DNA of 64,000 nt, from NCBI RefSeq assembly GCF_000473145.1, contig NZ_KI421500.1:2877725-2941724 (forward strand). Reading direction: 5' to 3'. This DNA is from Leisingera daeponensis DSM 23529 (GTDB lineage Bacteria; Pseudomonadota; Alphaproteobacteria; Rhodobacterales; Rhodobacteraceae). The notes beneath the pieces were generated by a model, which made no database searches, was not told the DNA's origin, and worked only from the letters and a program-made list of their open reading frames with translations. The position numbers and the translations under genes are program-made. Shown piece by piece: positions 24,732-33,789 of this stretch. Each line of letters begins with the position of its first letter. Position 1 is the first letter of the stretch.

Positions 24732-25673
24732 ATGCGAAGTTGGACAAAAGATACCGCTGCGTTGCAGCAAATTGATGTGCTGCTGTTTGACGCCTTTTCA
24801 GCTCATTGCCTGGCCAACACGGTGGAGCCGCTGCGGGCGGCCAATACTTTTGCCGGGCGGCAGGTTTATGTCTGGCGGTTCCTGACGCTGGACGGCGGGC
24901 CAGCGGTGTCCTCGTCCGGCATGGAGGTGCGGGCGCATGGGCGGCTGGGTGATTGCAGCGGCGACCTGCTGATCGCGATGCCCTCTTATGACTTCCTGCG
25001 CCATGCCACCGCGGCCACCGCCCGCGCTCTGACGTCCGCGGCCCGCCGCTACAAGACTCTTGCCGGGTTTGACACCGGCACCTGGCTGCTGGCCGGTGCC
25101 GGGCTGCTGGACGGGCGGCGGGCTACAATCCATTGGGACGAACTGGGCCGCTTCACAGAGGCCTTCCCCGATGTTCAGACCGAGCGCGTCCGTCAGGTTT
25201 GGGATGGAAACCGCATCACCTGCACCGGCGCGCTTGCCGCGTTTGACACCATGATGGAGCTGATCGGCGAGCAGCATGGCGCCGCCCTGCGGCTGGAGGT
25301 CGCCGCCCTGTTCATGGCGCCCGAGGCGACGGAGACACAGGACCCGATCCTGGTGCGCGGCAAATCGGTTGCCCGCGCGGTTGCGGTGATGCAGGCCAAC
25401 CTGGAAACGCCCCTGCCGATTGCTGCCGTGGCGAGAAAAGCCGGCCGCAGCCAGAAGGATCTGGAAGCGCGGATGAAGGCCGAACTGGGGGCAACGCCGC
25501 AGGCCGTCTACCGCCGGCTGCGGCTGATACAGGCCAGAAAGCTTGTGTTAGAGACTGTTTTGAGCGTTTCCGAAATTGCCCTGCGCTGCGGCTATGACGA
25601 CCCGAGCGCGCTGACCCGGGCCTTCAAGACAGAGTTTGGAACCACCCCGCGCAGCTTGCGCCGCACCGGTTAG
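24732..25673 (+). CDS. GlxA/CdhR-type AraC-family regulator
   Basis: 313 residues. The N-terminal DJ-1/PfpI-like amidase domain (IDVLLFDAFSAHCLANTVEPLRAAN, then FDTGTWLLAGAGLLDGRRATIHW) is inactive-regulator type; the C-terminus has the AraC HTHs (LSVSEIALRCGYDDPSALTRAFKTEF). This two-domain form is that of GlxA, GbdR, CdhR and ArgR-like regulators, which often sense quaternary amines. Start ATG 24732 lies in the 79-bp spacer with the divergent acyl-CoA operon it probably controls. Its stop overlaps the convergent membrane-protein gene by 4 bp. Confidence 0.87.
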   Translation: MRSWTKDTAALQQIDVLLFDAFSAHCLANTVEPLRAANTFAGRQVYVWRFLTLDGGPAVSSSGMEVRAHGRLGDCSGDLLIAMPSYDFLRHATAATARALTSAARRYKTLAGFDTGTWLLAGAGLLDGRRATIHWDELGRFTEAFPDVQTERVRQVWDGNRITCTGALAAFDTMMELIGEQHGAALRLEVAALFMAPEATETQDPILVRGKSVARAVAVMQANLETPLPIAAVARKAGRSQKDLEARMKAELGATPQAVYRRLRLIQARKLVLETVLSVSEIALRCGYDDPSALTRAFKTEFGTTPRSLRRTG

Positions 25674-26860
25674 GCCTGTTTGGCGGCCATCCACTGGTTC
25701 AGCCGCCACAGCCCCCATGCCAGCGGGATCGCGGCCAGACCGCCGATCACATAGGCCAGCGGCTCATCCGCGAAGGATTCGAAGATCTGCGTATAGGCAT
25801 GGATCGCGGCAAAGGTCAGCGCCGCGTTGAACAGCCCGCGCTGATGCCGCTGCGCCGCCCAGAAGATCACCGCGGCCAGTACCGCGGCCCACAGCACCGA
25901 ATAGACATTCTCGGAAATGAACAGAGCTCTGTCGCGGAAGGCATCGCGGGCGGCGGAATAGGCATCCCAGTCCTCGTAGCCATCGCTGTACCGGCCCGGC
26001 CCCCAGACGGTTTCGCCCACCAGGTCGCCCCACAAGGAGCCGACCAGCGCGCAGAGGTTCGCGACCACAAACCCCAGGATCGCCAGGATGCGCAGGTGCC
26101 GGGCGTCGCGCTCTGCCAGCCGGGACGCCCCCCAGACGCACAGCACGATCAGCAGCACCATTTGCAGGATGGTCAGCGTCGATTCGGGCGAATAGAACAC
26201 ATAGGCCGCATGGAAATAGCTGGTCCCGGTCTCCAGCATCTGCGCAAAGGGCGCAATCGCCAGCGCGGTGACAAAGCGCACGTCCACCTGCCAGCCGGCC
26301 AGCGCCAGCGCCGCCGCATAGTAAAGCAGCGCCAGATTCCGCAGCGGCGAGCCAATGCCGTATTGCTGCAGCAGCAGCTCGATCCCCGCCAGATGCATCG
26401 CCAGCCCCATCAGCAGGATCGCCCCCAGCACAAAGCCCGTGGACCACGCCCCGCGCCGCCAGCGCCAGGTGCAGGTCAGCGCCACCAGCGCGCCGGCGGG
26501 CAGCATGACCCAGCCGGCGATGTCCTCGTATTTGTCCACCAGCTCGACCCCGGCGCCGCCCATAAGCATCCCCGCGCCGATCAGGGTGGCGGAATTGCCG
26601 AACATCCGCAGCATCTCGCCGCCGCGCGCCAGCACCGCCAGCCCGCCGGCCAGCATCAGAATGCCGGTCACCGCTACCGCCAGCGGGTCCGCCAGCCAGA
26701 AGATGAAGCCGGCGGTGGCCGCGATGATCCCGAAACACAGGATCGCATTCACCGCCAGCGACACCATCACTTCGCGCGAGCGCGCCTCGATGGTGCGGGC
26801 CTGATCCGGGGTGAGCACCCCTTCCTCGACCAGGGCGGTTGTATCGGCAATGGCGTGCAT
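25670..26860 (-). CDS. Multispan membrane protein, DUF2157-like
   Basis: 396 residues with about ten to twelve hydrophobic segments. The soluble N-terminal 30 residues (TTALVEEGVLTPDQARTIEARS) look like the N-terminus of DUF2157-type proteins. The start at 26860 has GAGGGA 5 nt upstream; the frame is open much further but that extension lies inside the VOC gene and is a shadow. Near residue 265 there is a Trp/Tyr/Asp-rich loop (WGPGRYSDGYEDWDAYS). No known function. Confidence 0.65.
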   Translation of the reverse strand: MHAIADTTALVEEGVLTPDQARTIEARSREVMVSLAVNAILCFGIIAATAGFIFWLADPLAVAVTGILMLAGGLAVLARGGEMLRMFGNSATLIGAGMLMGGAGVELVDKYEDIAGWVMLPAGALVALTCTWRWRRGAWSTGFVLGAILLMGLAMHLAGIELLLQQYGIGSPLRNLALLYYAAALALAGWQVDVRFVTALAIAPFAQMLETGTSYFHAAYVFYSPESTLTILQMVLLIVLCVWGASRLAERDARHLRILAILGFVVANLCALVGSLWGDLVGETVWGPGRYSDGYEDWDAYSAARDAFRDRALFISENVYSVLWAAVLAAVIFWAAQRHQRGLFNAALTFAAIHAYTQIFESFADEPLAYVIGGLAAIPLAWGLWRLNQWMAAKQA

Positions 26861-26942
26861 CACGGTCCCTCGCGGCATCCAAACGGTTCCGTCCAGCATG
26901 GACCGGCCATCGCCGCAGCGAAAGGGGAGGAATTCCCGCCGC

Positions 26943-27365
26943 TTACCCCTTTGGCCGGCTGGGCACCCAGGCGTAGCCGTTATCACACAGGATATAGGCC
27001 TCGCGCAGGCCGTGCGGCTTGTCCGCGGGCGCTTGCAGGATGGTGAGCCCCGCTGCCTCCGCCCGCGCCGCGGCAGCGTCCGGATCGGTATCGTACAGGC
27101 GGATTTCGATCCCGGCCCCGCGGGGCGGGTTTTCCGGCAGCAGCCCCAGCAGCGGATTGTCTGCGTAAGTGCCGTCGCTGTGCAGCTGAAAGACCTGCCC
27201 GCCATAGGTGACGATGGCAAAGTCCTTGCTCACCTGGTGGCCCTTCAGGCCAAAAACAGTCTCTAAAAAGGCAACTTCTGCCGGGACATCCCGTACCAGA
27301 AGGTTGATCCCGATCCCGCGCAGGGAGCGGCCGAAACTGTCCGCATCTGTCTGTTCATAAACCAT
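26943..27365 (-). CDS. VOC-family (glyoxalase/bleomycin-resistance fold) protein
   Basis: 140 residues, one glyoxalase-like domain: INLLVRDVPAEVAFLETVFG in the first beta-alpha unit and GIEIRLYDTDPDAAAARAEAAG in the second. Start ATG 27365 has GGAGGG 6 nt upstream. Paired beta-alpha-beta-beta-beta modules suggest a metal-dependent lyase or dioxygenase fold, but the substrate is unknown and metal ligands cannot be assigned with confidence. Confidence 0.83.
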   Translation of the reverse strand: MVYEQTDADSFGRSLRGIGINLLVRDVPAEVAFLETVFGLKGHQVSKDFAIVTYGGQVFQLHSDGTYADNPLLGLLPENPPRGAGIEIRLYDTDPDAAAARAEAAGLTILQAPADKPHGLREAYILCDNGYAWVPSRPKG

Positions 27366-27530
27366 GCCAGGCCCTCCCCAAGAGCAATGAAACCATCCTG
27401 CAAGGGAATGTTCTGTTGCAGCAATTCCAAATGCGTCAGCCTTCGGCGCCTTTCCTCCGCCCGCATGAAGCTTTGATGGCAGTGCAAGCAATCCACTTGC
27501 CTTCCCGCCTGCAATCGGAACAATTGGATT

Positions 27531-29333
27531 ATGTCAGATAACATTTTCCCAAGCTGGCCCGACACCGCCCCGCAATTGATCGAAGTCGCCGCAGGCCGCG
27601 CGCCGGCCGATACGGTGATCCGGAAGGGCATCTGGGTCAATGTCCACACCCGCGAGCAGCTGCCGGACCATGATATTGCGATCAAGGCCGGCCGTATCGC
27701 CTATGTCGGACCGGATGCCTCCTATTGCACCGGGCCGGACACGCAGATCATCGAGGCCAACGGCCGTTACATGATCCCAGGCCTGTGCGATGCCCACATG
27801 CATATTGAAAGCGGCATGCTGACACCCGCGGAATTTGCCCGCGCGGTGATCCCGCACGGCACCACCTCGATGTTCACCGATCCGCATGAGATTGCCAATG
27901 TGCTGGGTCTGGACGGCGTGCGCTACATGCATGACGAAGCGCTGATGCAGCCGGTGAACATTTTCACCCAGATGCCCAGCTGCGCGCCCTCCGCACCGGG
28001 GCTGGAGACCACCGGGCATGAAATCTCCCCCGAAGATGTCGCGGAGGCGATGAGCTGGCCCGGCATCATCGGCCTCGGCGAGATGATGAATTTCCCCGGT
28101 GTCGCCAATGCCGACCCCAAGATGCTGGCTGAAATCGCCGCCACCCAGCGCGCGGGCAAGACGGTGGGCGGCCATTACGCCTCCCCCGACCTCGGCCCCG
28201 ATTTCGCAGCTTATGTGGCGGGCGGCCCGGCGGATGATCATGAGGGCACCTGCGAGGCTGACGCCATCGCCCGGGTGCGGCAGGGGATGCGGTCGATGAT
28301 GCGGCTGGGATCTGCCTGGTACGACGTCGAAAGCCAGATCACCGCGGTGACCGAGAAGGGGCTCGACCCGCGCAACTTCATCCTCTGCACCGACGACTGC
28401 CATTCGGGCACGCTGGTCAATGACGGCCACATGAACCGGGTGGTGCGCCATGCAATTGCCTGCGGCTGCGACCCGGTTGTCGCCCTGCAGATGGCCACTA
28501 TCAACACCGCCACCCATTTCGGGCTGGAGCGCGAGATCGGCTCCATCACCCCCGGGCGGCGCGCCGATGTGATCCTGACCTCAAGCCTCACCGAACTGCC
28601 CATAGAAGTGGTGATCGCCCGTGGGCAGATCGTGGCGGAATCAGGCTCTATCAAGGTAGATTGCCCGCATTACGACTGGCCTGCCAGCGCCCGCGGCACC
28701 GTCCATCTGGGGCATGAGCTGACGGCACAGGATTTCGAACTCGCCGCCCCCGAAGGCGCCAACCGGGTCACCGCCAATGTGATCGGCGTGGTGGAGAACC
28801 AGGCCCCGACCAAGGCGCTGCAGGCGGAGCTGCCGGTTGTGGACGGGCTGGTCGAGGGCACCGATGATGTCTGCCAGATCGCCCTGGTAGAGCGCCACCG
28901 CGCCACCGGCGGCGTCACCAATGCCTTCGTTTCCGGCTTCGGCTACAGCGGCAAGATGGCGATGGCCTCGACCGTGGCGCATGACAGCCATCAGATGATC
29001 GTGGTCGGCACCGACCGCGCCCAGATGGCGCTGGCCGCCAACCGGCTTGCCGAAGCGGGCGGCGGCATTACCCTTTACAAGGATGGTGAGGAGCTCGCTT
29101 TGATTGAGCTGCCGATCGCAGGCCTGATGTCCGACAGCCCCGCAACCGAGGTCGCCGCCAAGGCGCAGAAGATGGTTGAGGCGATGCAGGCCTGCGGCTG
29201 CAGCCTGAACAACGCCTATATGCAGCATTCGCTGCTGGCGCTGGTGGTGATCCCGGAACTCCGGATCTCCGACCTGGGCCTTGTCGACGTCCGCACTTTC
29301 CAGAAAATTCCGGTGATCGAGCCCGTGCAATGA
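27531..29333 (+). CDS. ade: Adenine deaminase
   Basis: 600-residue amidohydrolase converting adenine to hypoxanthine and ammonia. Metal-site motif DAHMHIESGMLTPAEFARAVIPHGTT near residue 87, catalytic region TDDCHSGTLVNDGHMNRVVRHAIA near 285, SITPGRRADVIL near 340 and the C-terminal QHSLLALVVIPELRISDLGL are characteristic of Ade. It overlaps amn by ATGA, making a two-gene purine salvage operon. The SD is weak (GGA). Confidence 0.95.
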   Translation: MSDNIFPSWPDTAPQLIEVAAGRAPADTVIRKGIWVNVHTREQLPDHDIAIKAGRIAYVGPDASYCTGPDTQIIEANGRYMIPGLCDAHMHIESGMLTPAEFARAVIPHGTTSMFTDPHEIANVLGLDGVRYMHDEALMQPVNIFTQMPSCAPSAPGLETTGHEISPEDVAEAMSWPGIIGLGEMMNFPGVANADPKMLAEIAATQRAGKTVGGHYASPDLGPDFAAYVAGGPADDHEGTCEADAIARVRQGMRSMMRLGSAWYDVESQITAVTEKGLDPRNFILCTDDCHSGTLVNDGHMNRVVRHAIACGCDPVVALQMATINTATHFGLEREIGSITPGRRADVILTSSLTELPIEVVIARGQIVAESGSIKVDCPHYDWPASARGTVHLGHELTAQDFELAAPEGANRVTANVIGVVENQAPTKALQAELPVVDGLVEGTDDVCQIALVERHRATGGVTNAFVSGFGYSGKMAMASTVAHDSHQMIVVGTDRAQMALAANRLAEAGGGITLYKDGEELALIELPIAGLMSDSPATEVAAKAQKMVEAMQACGCSLNNAYMQHSLLALVVIPELRISDLGLVDVRTFQKIPVIEPVQ

Positions 29334-30796
29334 TAACAACAAAACACCCCGGCCATCCGCCGGACGAAAGCTTCAACGACGCGACCGAGGCCGTCGACCG
29401 GCTGGAGCTGCTGTACCGGCAGGCCACCGGCTTCATCTGCGAGGAGTTCTCCCGCGCGATGGCCGACGGCGCGCCGGACAACCAGCGCATCCGCGCCTTT
29501 TACCCGGAGATCCGCTTTTCCACCCTGACCTTCGCCCAGGTGGACAGCCGCCTCAGCTTCGGCCATGTCTCTGCGCCCGGCACCTATGCCACCACGGTGA
29601 CGCGGCCGGACCTGTTCCGAAATTACCTGATCCAGCAGATCGGCCTCCTGATCCGCAACCACGGCCAGCCGGTGACCATCGGCGTATCGTCGACCCCGAT
29701 CCCGGTGCATTTTGCGGTCGCTTCGCGCCCGGATCTGACGGTGCCCCAGGAGGGCGCCGCCGGTTTCACTCTGCGCGACGTCTTTGACGTGCCGGACCTG
29801 TCGACCACCAATGACGACATCGTCAACGGCACTTACCAGCCGGTCAACGGCACCGGTCCGCTGTCGCTGTTCACCGCCCAGCGCGTCGACTACTCGCTGG
29901 CCCGGCTGACCCATTACACCGCTACCAGCACCGAGCATTTTCAGAACCACGTGCTGTTCACCAACTACCAGTTCTACGTGGCCGAATTCGAAGCCTATGC
30001 CCGTGCCCAGCTGGCGGATCCCAATTCTGGCTACACTAGCTTTGTCAGCACCGGCGATCACCAGATCACCGATCCATCGGCAAAGATCCCGGAAATCGCC
30101 AAGCTGCCGCAGATGCCCACCTATCACCTGAAGCGGGAAGACGGGAACGGCATCACCCTGGTCAATATCGGCGTCGGCCCGTCCAACGCCAAGACCGCGA
30201 CCGACCACATTGCGGTGCTGCGCCCGCACGCCTGGCTGATGGTCGGCCATTGCGCGGGCCTGCGGAACACCCAGGCGCTGGGGGACTTCGTTCTCGCCCA
30301 CGGCTACCTGCGCGAAGACCACGTGCTGGACGACGACCTGCCGATCTGGACCCCGATCCCGGCGCTGGCGGAGATTCAGGTCGCGCTGGAGGAAGCAGTG
30401 GCGGAGATCACCGAGTACGAAGGCTTTGATCTCAAGCGGATCATGCGCACCGGCACAGTTGCCACCATCGACAACCGCAACTGGGAGCTGCGCGACCAGT
30501 CCGGCCCGGTGCAGCGCCTGTCCCAATCCCGCGCCATCGCGCTGGACATGGAAAGCGCCACCATTGCCGCCAACGGCTACCGCTTCCGGGTGCCCTACGG
30601 CACGCTGCTCTGCGTTTCTGACAAACCGCTGCACGGCGAGCTGAAGCTGCCGGGCATGGCGTCGGACTTTTACCGGACCCAGGTTGCACGCCATCTGCAA
30701 ATCGGCATAAGAGCAATGGAACGTTTGCGCGGCATGCCTTTGGAGCGGCTGCACAGCCGGAAATTGCGTTCGTTCGACGAAACCGCCTTCCTTTAA
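29330..30796 (+). CDS. amn: AMP nucleosidase
   Basis: 488 residues, the expected length. Hydrolyses AMP to adenine and ribose 5-phosphate. The N-terminal half is the AMN regulatory domain (HVSAPGTYATTVTRP); the C-terminal half is a phosphorylase-like fold, with NIGVGPSNAKTATDHIAVLRPHAWLMVGHC near 282 and LDMESATIAANGYRFRVPYG near 403 (the purine/ribose-binding DMESA-type motif). The ATG overlaps the ade stop. Product adenine is the substrate of the preceding gene. Confidence 0.94.
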   Translation: MITTKHPGHPPDESFNDATEAVDRLELLYRQATGFICEEFSRAMADGAPDNQRIRAFYPEIRFSTLTFAQVDSRLSFGHVSAPGTYATTVTRPDLFRNYLIQQIGLLIRNHGQPVTIGVSSTPIPVHFAVASRPDLTVPQEGAAGFTLRDVFDVPDLSTTNDDIVNGTYQPVNGTGPLSLFTAQRVDYSLARLTHYTATSTEHFQNHVLFTNYQFYVAEFEAYARAQLADPNSGYTSFVSTGDHQITDPSAKIPEIAKLPQMPTYHLKREDGNGITLVNIGVGPSNAKTATDHIAVLRPHAWLMVGHCAGLRNTQALGDFVLAHGYLREDHVLDDDLPIWTPIPALAEIQVALEEAVAEITEYEGFDLKRIMRTGTVATIDNRNWELRDQSGPVQRLSQSRAIALDMESATIAANGYRFRVPYGTLLCVSDKPLHGELKLPGMASDFYRTQVARHLQIGIRAMERLRGMPLERLHSRKLRSFDETAFL

Positions 30797-30850
30797 GGCT
30801 GATTTTCGCTGTTTTCCGGCAAAAAATGCCTGTTTTCCCTTATATGGAGC

Positions 30851-30888
30851 ACACAAGAAGTTGTGTTACCATACAACATAACGATAAT
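30851..30888 (+). promoter_or_regulatory. Probable promoter of the HU gene
   Basis: -35 TTGTGT (30861-30866) and -10 GATAAT (30883-30888) with a 16-bp spacer. The -35 is the right arm of the inverted repeat ACACAA-GAAG-TTGTGT (30851-30866), so a protein binding the dyad would block the promoter. The HU start codon is 48 bp downstream. Confidence 0.6.
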
Positions 30889-30936
30889 GTCTCGCGATGA
30901 GGCCCCACAGTTCGGGCAGCTTTAAGGAGACGAAGA

Positions 30937-31224
30937 ATGTCCAAACCGATGACCAAAACCCAGCTTGTTGCCGCACTGGCCGAGGAAATGGGCAGTGACA
31001 AGAAAACTGCAGGTTCTGCGCTGGAAGCGGTCTGCTCGCTGATCACCCGCGAAGTGTCGGGCGGCGGTGCCGTGACTCTGCCGGGCGTCGGCAAAATCTA
31101 CTGCCGCGAGCGCCCCGAGCGCGAAGTGCGCAACCCGGCAACTGGTGAGAAATTCACCAAAGAAGCCGACAAGGTGGTCAAGATGACCATCGCCAAAGCG
31201 CTGAAAGACAGCGTCAACGGCTGA
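30937..31224 (+). CDS. HU-family nucleoid protein
   Basis: 95 residues, single HU/IHF domain. N-terminal KPMTKTQLVAALAEEMGSDKKTA and the C-terminal arm GVGKIYCRERPEREVRNPATGEKF are typical, although the arm sequence is RPEREVRNPATG with the usual intercalating Pro. It dimerises and bends DNA. SD AAGGAG lies 7 nt before the ATG; a strong terminator follows. It is a single-gene unit. Confidence 0.92.
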   Translation: MSKPMTKTQLVAALAEEMGSDKKTAGSALEAVCSLITREVSGGGAVTLPGVGKIYCRERPEREVRNPATGEKFTKEADKVVKMTIAKALKDSVNG

Positions 31225-31250
31225 TCCCGGACATCTTCCGGACGGTTTCA

Positions 31251-31279
31251 GGGCTGCCCCCGCGGGCGGCCCTTTTCTT
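31251..31279 (+). terminator. Terminator after the HU gene
   Basis: GGGCTGCCC-CCGC-GGGCGGCCC (9-bp stem with one T-G pair) followed by TTTTCTTT, 27 bp after the HU stop. Confidence 0.92.
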
Positions 31280-31389
31280 TGGCTTGGCGGGGCCGCTCCG
31301 GCCGACTGTTCGTCCGCCACCGCAGCGTTGCCGCTTGCCAGATTTCCCCGGCAGACGCATCCTTTGGTTGGCGGCCAAGGGAGGGCATC

Positions 31390-32013
31390 ATGGAAAACGT
31401 CAATCTGGTGATGATCCTGGCAGCCGCCTTCCTGGGCGCCGCCAGCCCTGGCCCGGCGACGTTGACCATTGCCGGCACCTCCATGCAGCATGGCCGCAAA
31501 CCCGGTCTGGCGCTGGCCGCCGGGGTTTGCACCGGCTCGCTGATCTGGTCGGTCTCCGCCGCCTTCGGGCTGGGCGCGGTGATGCTGGCGAACGCCTGGA
31601 TGTTCGAGGCGGTCCGCTACATCGGCGCCGGATACCTGATGTATCTTGCCATCCGCTCCGCCCGGTCGGCCCTGCGCCCCGGTGCGCCGGCGCTGCGCGC
31701 CGCCGCAGCACCAACGCTGCGGAGCGCCTATGGCAAAGGTCTGGCGCTGCATCTGACCAATCCCAAGGCAGTGCTGTTCTTCGGCGCGCTCTACGCTATC
31801 GGACTGCCGCCCGGCACCCCTGTGCCGGCGCTGCTGCTGGTGATGGCCGCCATCGCGGTGCAAAGCGCCCTGATCTTCCACGGCTACGCGCTGCTGTTCT
31901 CCAGCCAGGCGGCCGACCGCGCCTACATCCGCCTGCGCCGGGGGTTTGAGGCTGCCTTTGCCGCTGCCTTCGGCGCCGCCAGCTGGCAGATCCTGGCCGC
32001 CCGGTTCAGCTGA
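31390..32013 (+). CDS. LysE/RhtB-family amino-acid exporter
   Basis: 207 residues with six membrane segments. N-terminal LVMILAAAFLGAASPGPATLTIAGTSMQHGRKPGLALAAG is the LysE/RhtB hallmark (the SPGP motif and the following glycine pattern). Start ATG 31390 follows AGGGAGGGCATC. Exports an amino acid or related metabolite; the substrate is not readable. Followed by a DMT transporter 72 bp later in the same direction. Confidence 0.88.
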   Translation: MENVNLVMILAAAFLGAASPGPATLTIAGTSMQHGRKPGLALAAGVCTGSLIWSVSAAFGLGAVMLANAWMFEAVRYIGAGYLMYLAIRSARSALRPGAPALRAAAAPTLRSAYGKGLALHLTNPKAVLFFGALYAIGLPPGTPVPALLLVMAAIAVQSALIFHGYALLFSSQAADRAYIRLRRGFEAAFAAAFGAASWQILAARFS

Positions 32014-32084
32014 TCCCGGTACCGCCCGGCTTGATCTCTGCCCGCAAATTCCGGAAGGTCCGCCGCGGGAGAAAGGAATTCACG

Positions 32085-32990
32085 ATGGATGCGCGCGCTA
32101 TTGCCATGGGACTGGCCTTTGCCCTGATGTGGTCCTCTGCCTTCACCTCCGCCCGGATCATCGTGCAGGACGCCTCGCCGCTGTTCTCGCTGGCGGTGCG
32201 GTTCCTGATCTCCGGGCTGATCGGCGTCGCCATCGCCCGTGCCCTGGGGCAGACTTGGCGGCTGACGCCGGGCCAGTGGCGGGCAACGGTGATCTTCGGC
32301 ATCTGCCAGAACGCGCTGTACCTCGGCCTGAACTTTGTCGCCATGCAATGGATTGAGGCCTCTCTGGCCGCCATCATCGCCTCCACCATGCCGCTTCTGG
32401 TGGCGCTGGCGGGCTGGGCGCTGTTCGGCGAGCGGCTGCGGCCATTGGGCTATGCCGGCCTCGCCGCCGGCATCCTGGGTGTTGCGCTGATCATGAGCAC
32501 GCGGCTCAGCGCCGGTGTCGACCTGCTGGGCGTCGGCCTGTGCGTGATCGGCGTGCTGGCACTGACCGCCGCAACCCTCGCCCTGCGCGGTGCCACCTCC
32601 GGCGGCAATTTCATGATGGTGGTCGGTCTGCAGATGCTGATCGGCTCGGCCGTCCTGTTCGTGGCCGCGCCGCTGACTGAGGACATTTTTGTCACCCCCA
32701 GCTGGCGCCTGGCCGCTGCCTTCACCTACACCACCATTGTGCCGGGCCTGACAGCCACCTTCATCTGGGTGCTGCTGCTGAACCGCATCGGCGCGGTGCG
32801 CGCCGCCACCTTCCACTTCCTGAACCCGGTGTTCGGCGTTGCCGTGGCCAGCGTCCTGCTGGGCGAGAAACTGGGGCCGCTTGACCTGCTGGGTGTCGCC
32901 ATCGTCACCGGCGGTATCCTGGCCGTCCAGCTCGCCAGACAGGCGGACCGGCCCAAGGCGGAGCTCTCCCGCGCGGCAAAGCCGGGCTGA
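32085..32990 (+). CDS. DMT-superfamily (EamA) transporter
   Basis: 301 residues, ten membrane segments, two EamA repeats: ALMWSSAFTSARIIVQDASPLFSL at the start of the first and TATFIWVLLLNRIGAVRAATFHFLNPVFGV in the second. ATG 32085 has AAAGGAA 6 nt upstream. Substrate unknown. Adjacent to a LysE-family exporter in the same direction. Confidence 0.88.
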   Translation: MDARAIAMGLAFALMWSSAFTSARIIVQDASPLFSLAVRFLISGLIGVAIARALGQTWRLTPGQWRATVIFGICQNALYLGLNFVAMQWIEASLAAIIASTMPLLVALAGWALFGERLRPLGYAGLAAGILGVALIMSTRLSAGVDLLGVGLCVIGVLALTAATLALRGATSGGNFMMVVGLQMLIGSAVLFVAAPLTEDIFVTPSWRLAAAFTYTTIVPGLTATFIWVLLLNRIGAVRAATFHFLNPVFGVAVASVLLGEKLGPLDLLGVAIVTGGILAVQLARQADRPKAELSRAAKPG

Positions 32991-33099
32991 CTCCCGCCCC
33001 TGCCCCTTGGGCCCGGCGCCGCCGGGGCGGCGCGGCCCGTTGCGCCTCTGCGCGCTTACCGCTTAATCTGATCTGAAGACCCCAACCGGAGGACGCGGC

Positions 33100-33663
33100 A
33101 TGAGCGCGCAACTGACACAGGTGCTGGAGGCGATCGACGCCGCCAACGCCCAGGACCCCACCCTGGAAGACGGCCAGCCCGCCGCGCTGCTTTACGGCCA
33201 GCGGATGAGCCAGGAGCAGCAACGCCTGTTCCCGGGCGCCTCCGAAGTGCTTCAGATCGCCGCCCGCGGCCAGCATGTGGAACGCTGGAAGCTCGCCCGC
33301 GCGGCCTTCCCCGAAGGCCGGGCCGGCTACCTCGCCTGGCGCAAGGCCGAGGCCCAGCATCACGCCGATGTGGTCGCCTCCCTGATGCAGGGCGCGGGCT
33401 ATGGCGCCGAGGACAGGGACACGGCTGCCAGGATGCTGCGCAAGGAGGGGATCAAGCGCGACGCCCAGGTGCAGGCGCTGGAGGACATCATCTGCTTTGT
33501 CTTCCTCAAGTGGTATTTCGCCCCTTTCGCCGCCAAGCATCCAGCGGACAAGGTGCAGCGCATCGTGGAGAAGACCGCGCGCAAGATGTCGGCAGACGCC
33601 CGCGCCCGGGTGCTGCGGGAGTTCGACCTGCCGGGAGACCTGGCCAGTGCGTTCGCTGCCTGA
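33100..33663 (+). CDS. DUF4202-family protein
   Basis: 187 residues. The pattern of LLYGQRMSQEQQRLFPGASEVLQIAARGQHVERWKLAR, then HHADVVASLMQGAGY and a conserved ALEDIICFVFLKWYF, fits DUF4202, a helical HD-like family of unknown function often found near sulfur or oxidative-stress genes. His/Asp residues in GQHVERW, HHADVV and LEDIICFVF could coordinate metal. SD GGAGG precedes the ATG. Upstream of msrBA. Confidence 0.78.
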   Translation: MSAQLTQVLEAIDAANAQDPTLEDGQPAALLYGQRMSQEQQRLFPGASEVLQIAARGQHVERWKLARAAFPEGRAGYLAWRKAEAQHHADVVASLMQGAGYGAEDRDTAARMLRKEGIKRDAQVQALEDIICFVFLKWYFAPFAAKHPADKVQRIVEKTARKMSADARARVLREFDLPGDLASAFAA

Positions 33664-33789
33664 CCCCGCATCTGTCCCCGCGCCCGGCCTCCGCAGCACA
33701 CGGCTTTGCGAGCCGCCTGTAACAGGGCTTTGCTTTTGCGCATCCAGACCCCATGTTCTGCACCAAACGCGAACAGGCGGGAGGACACC

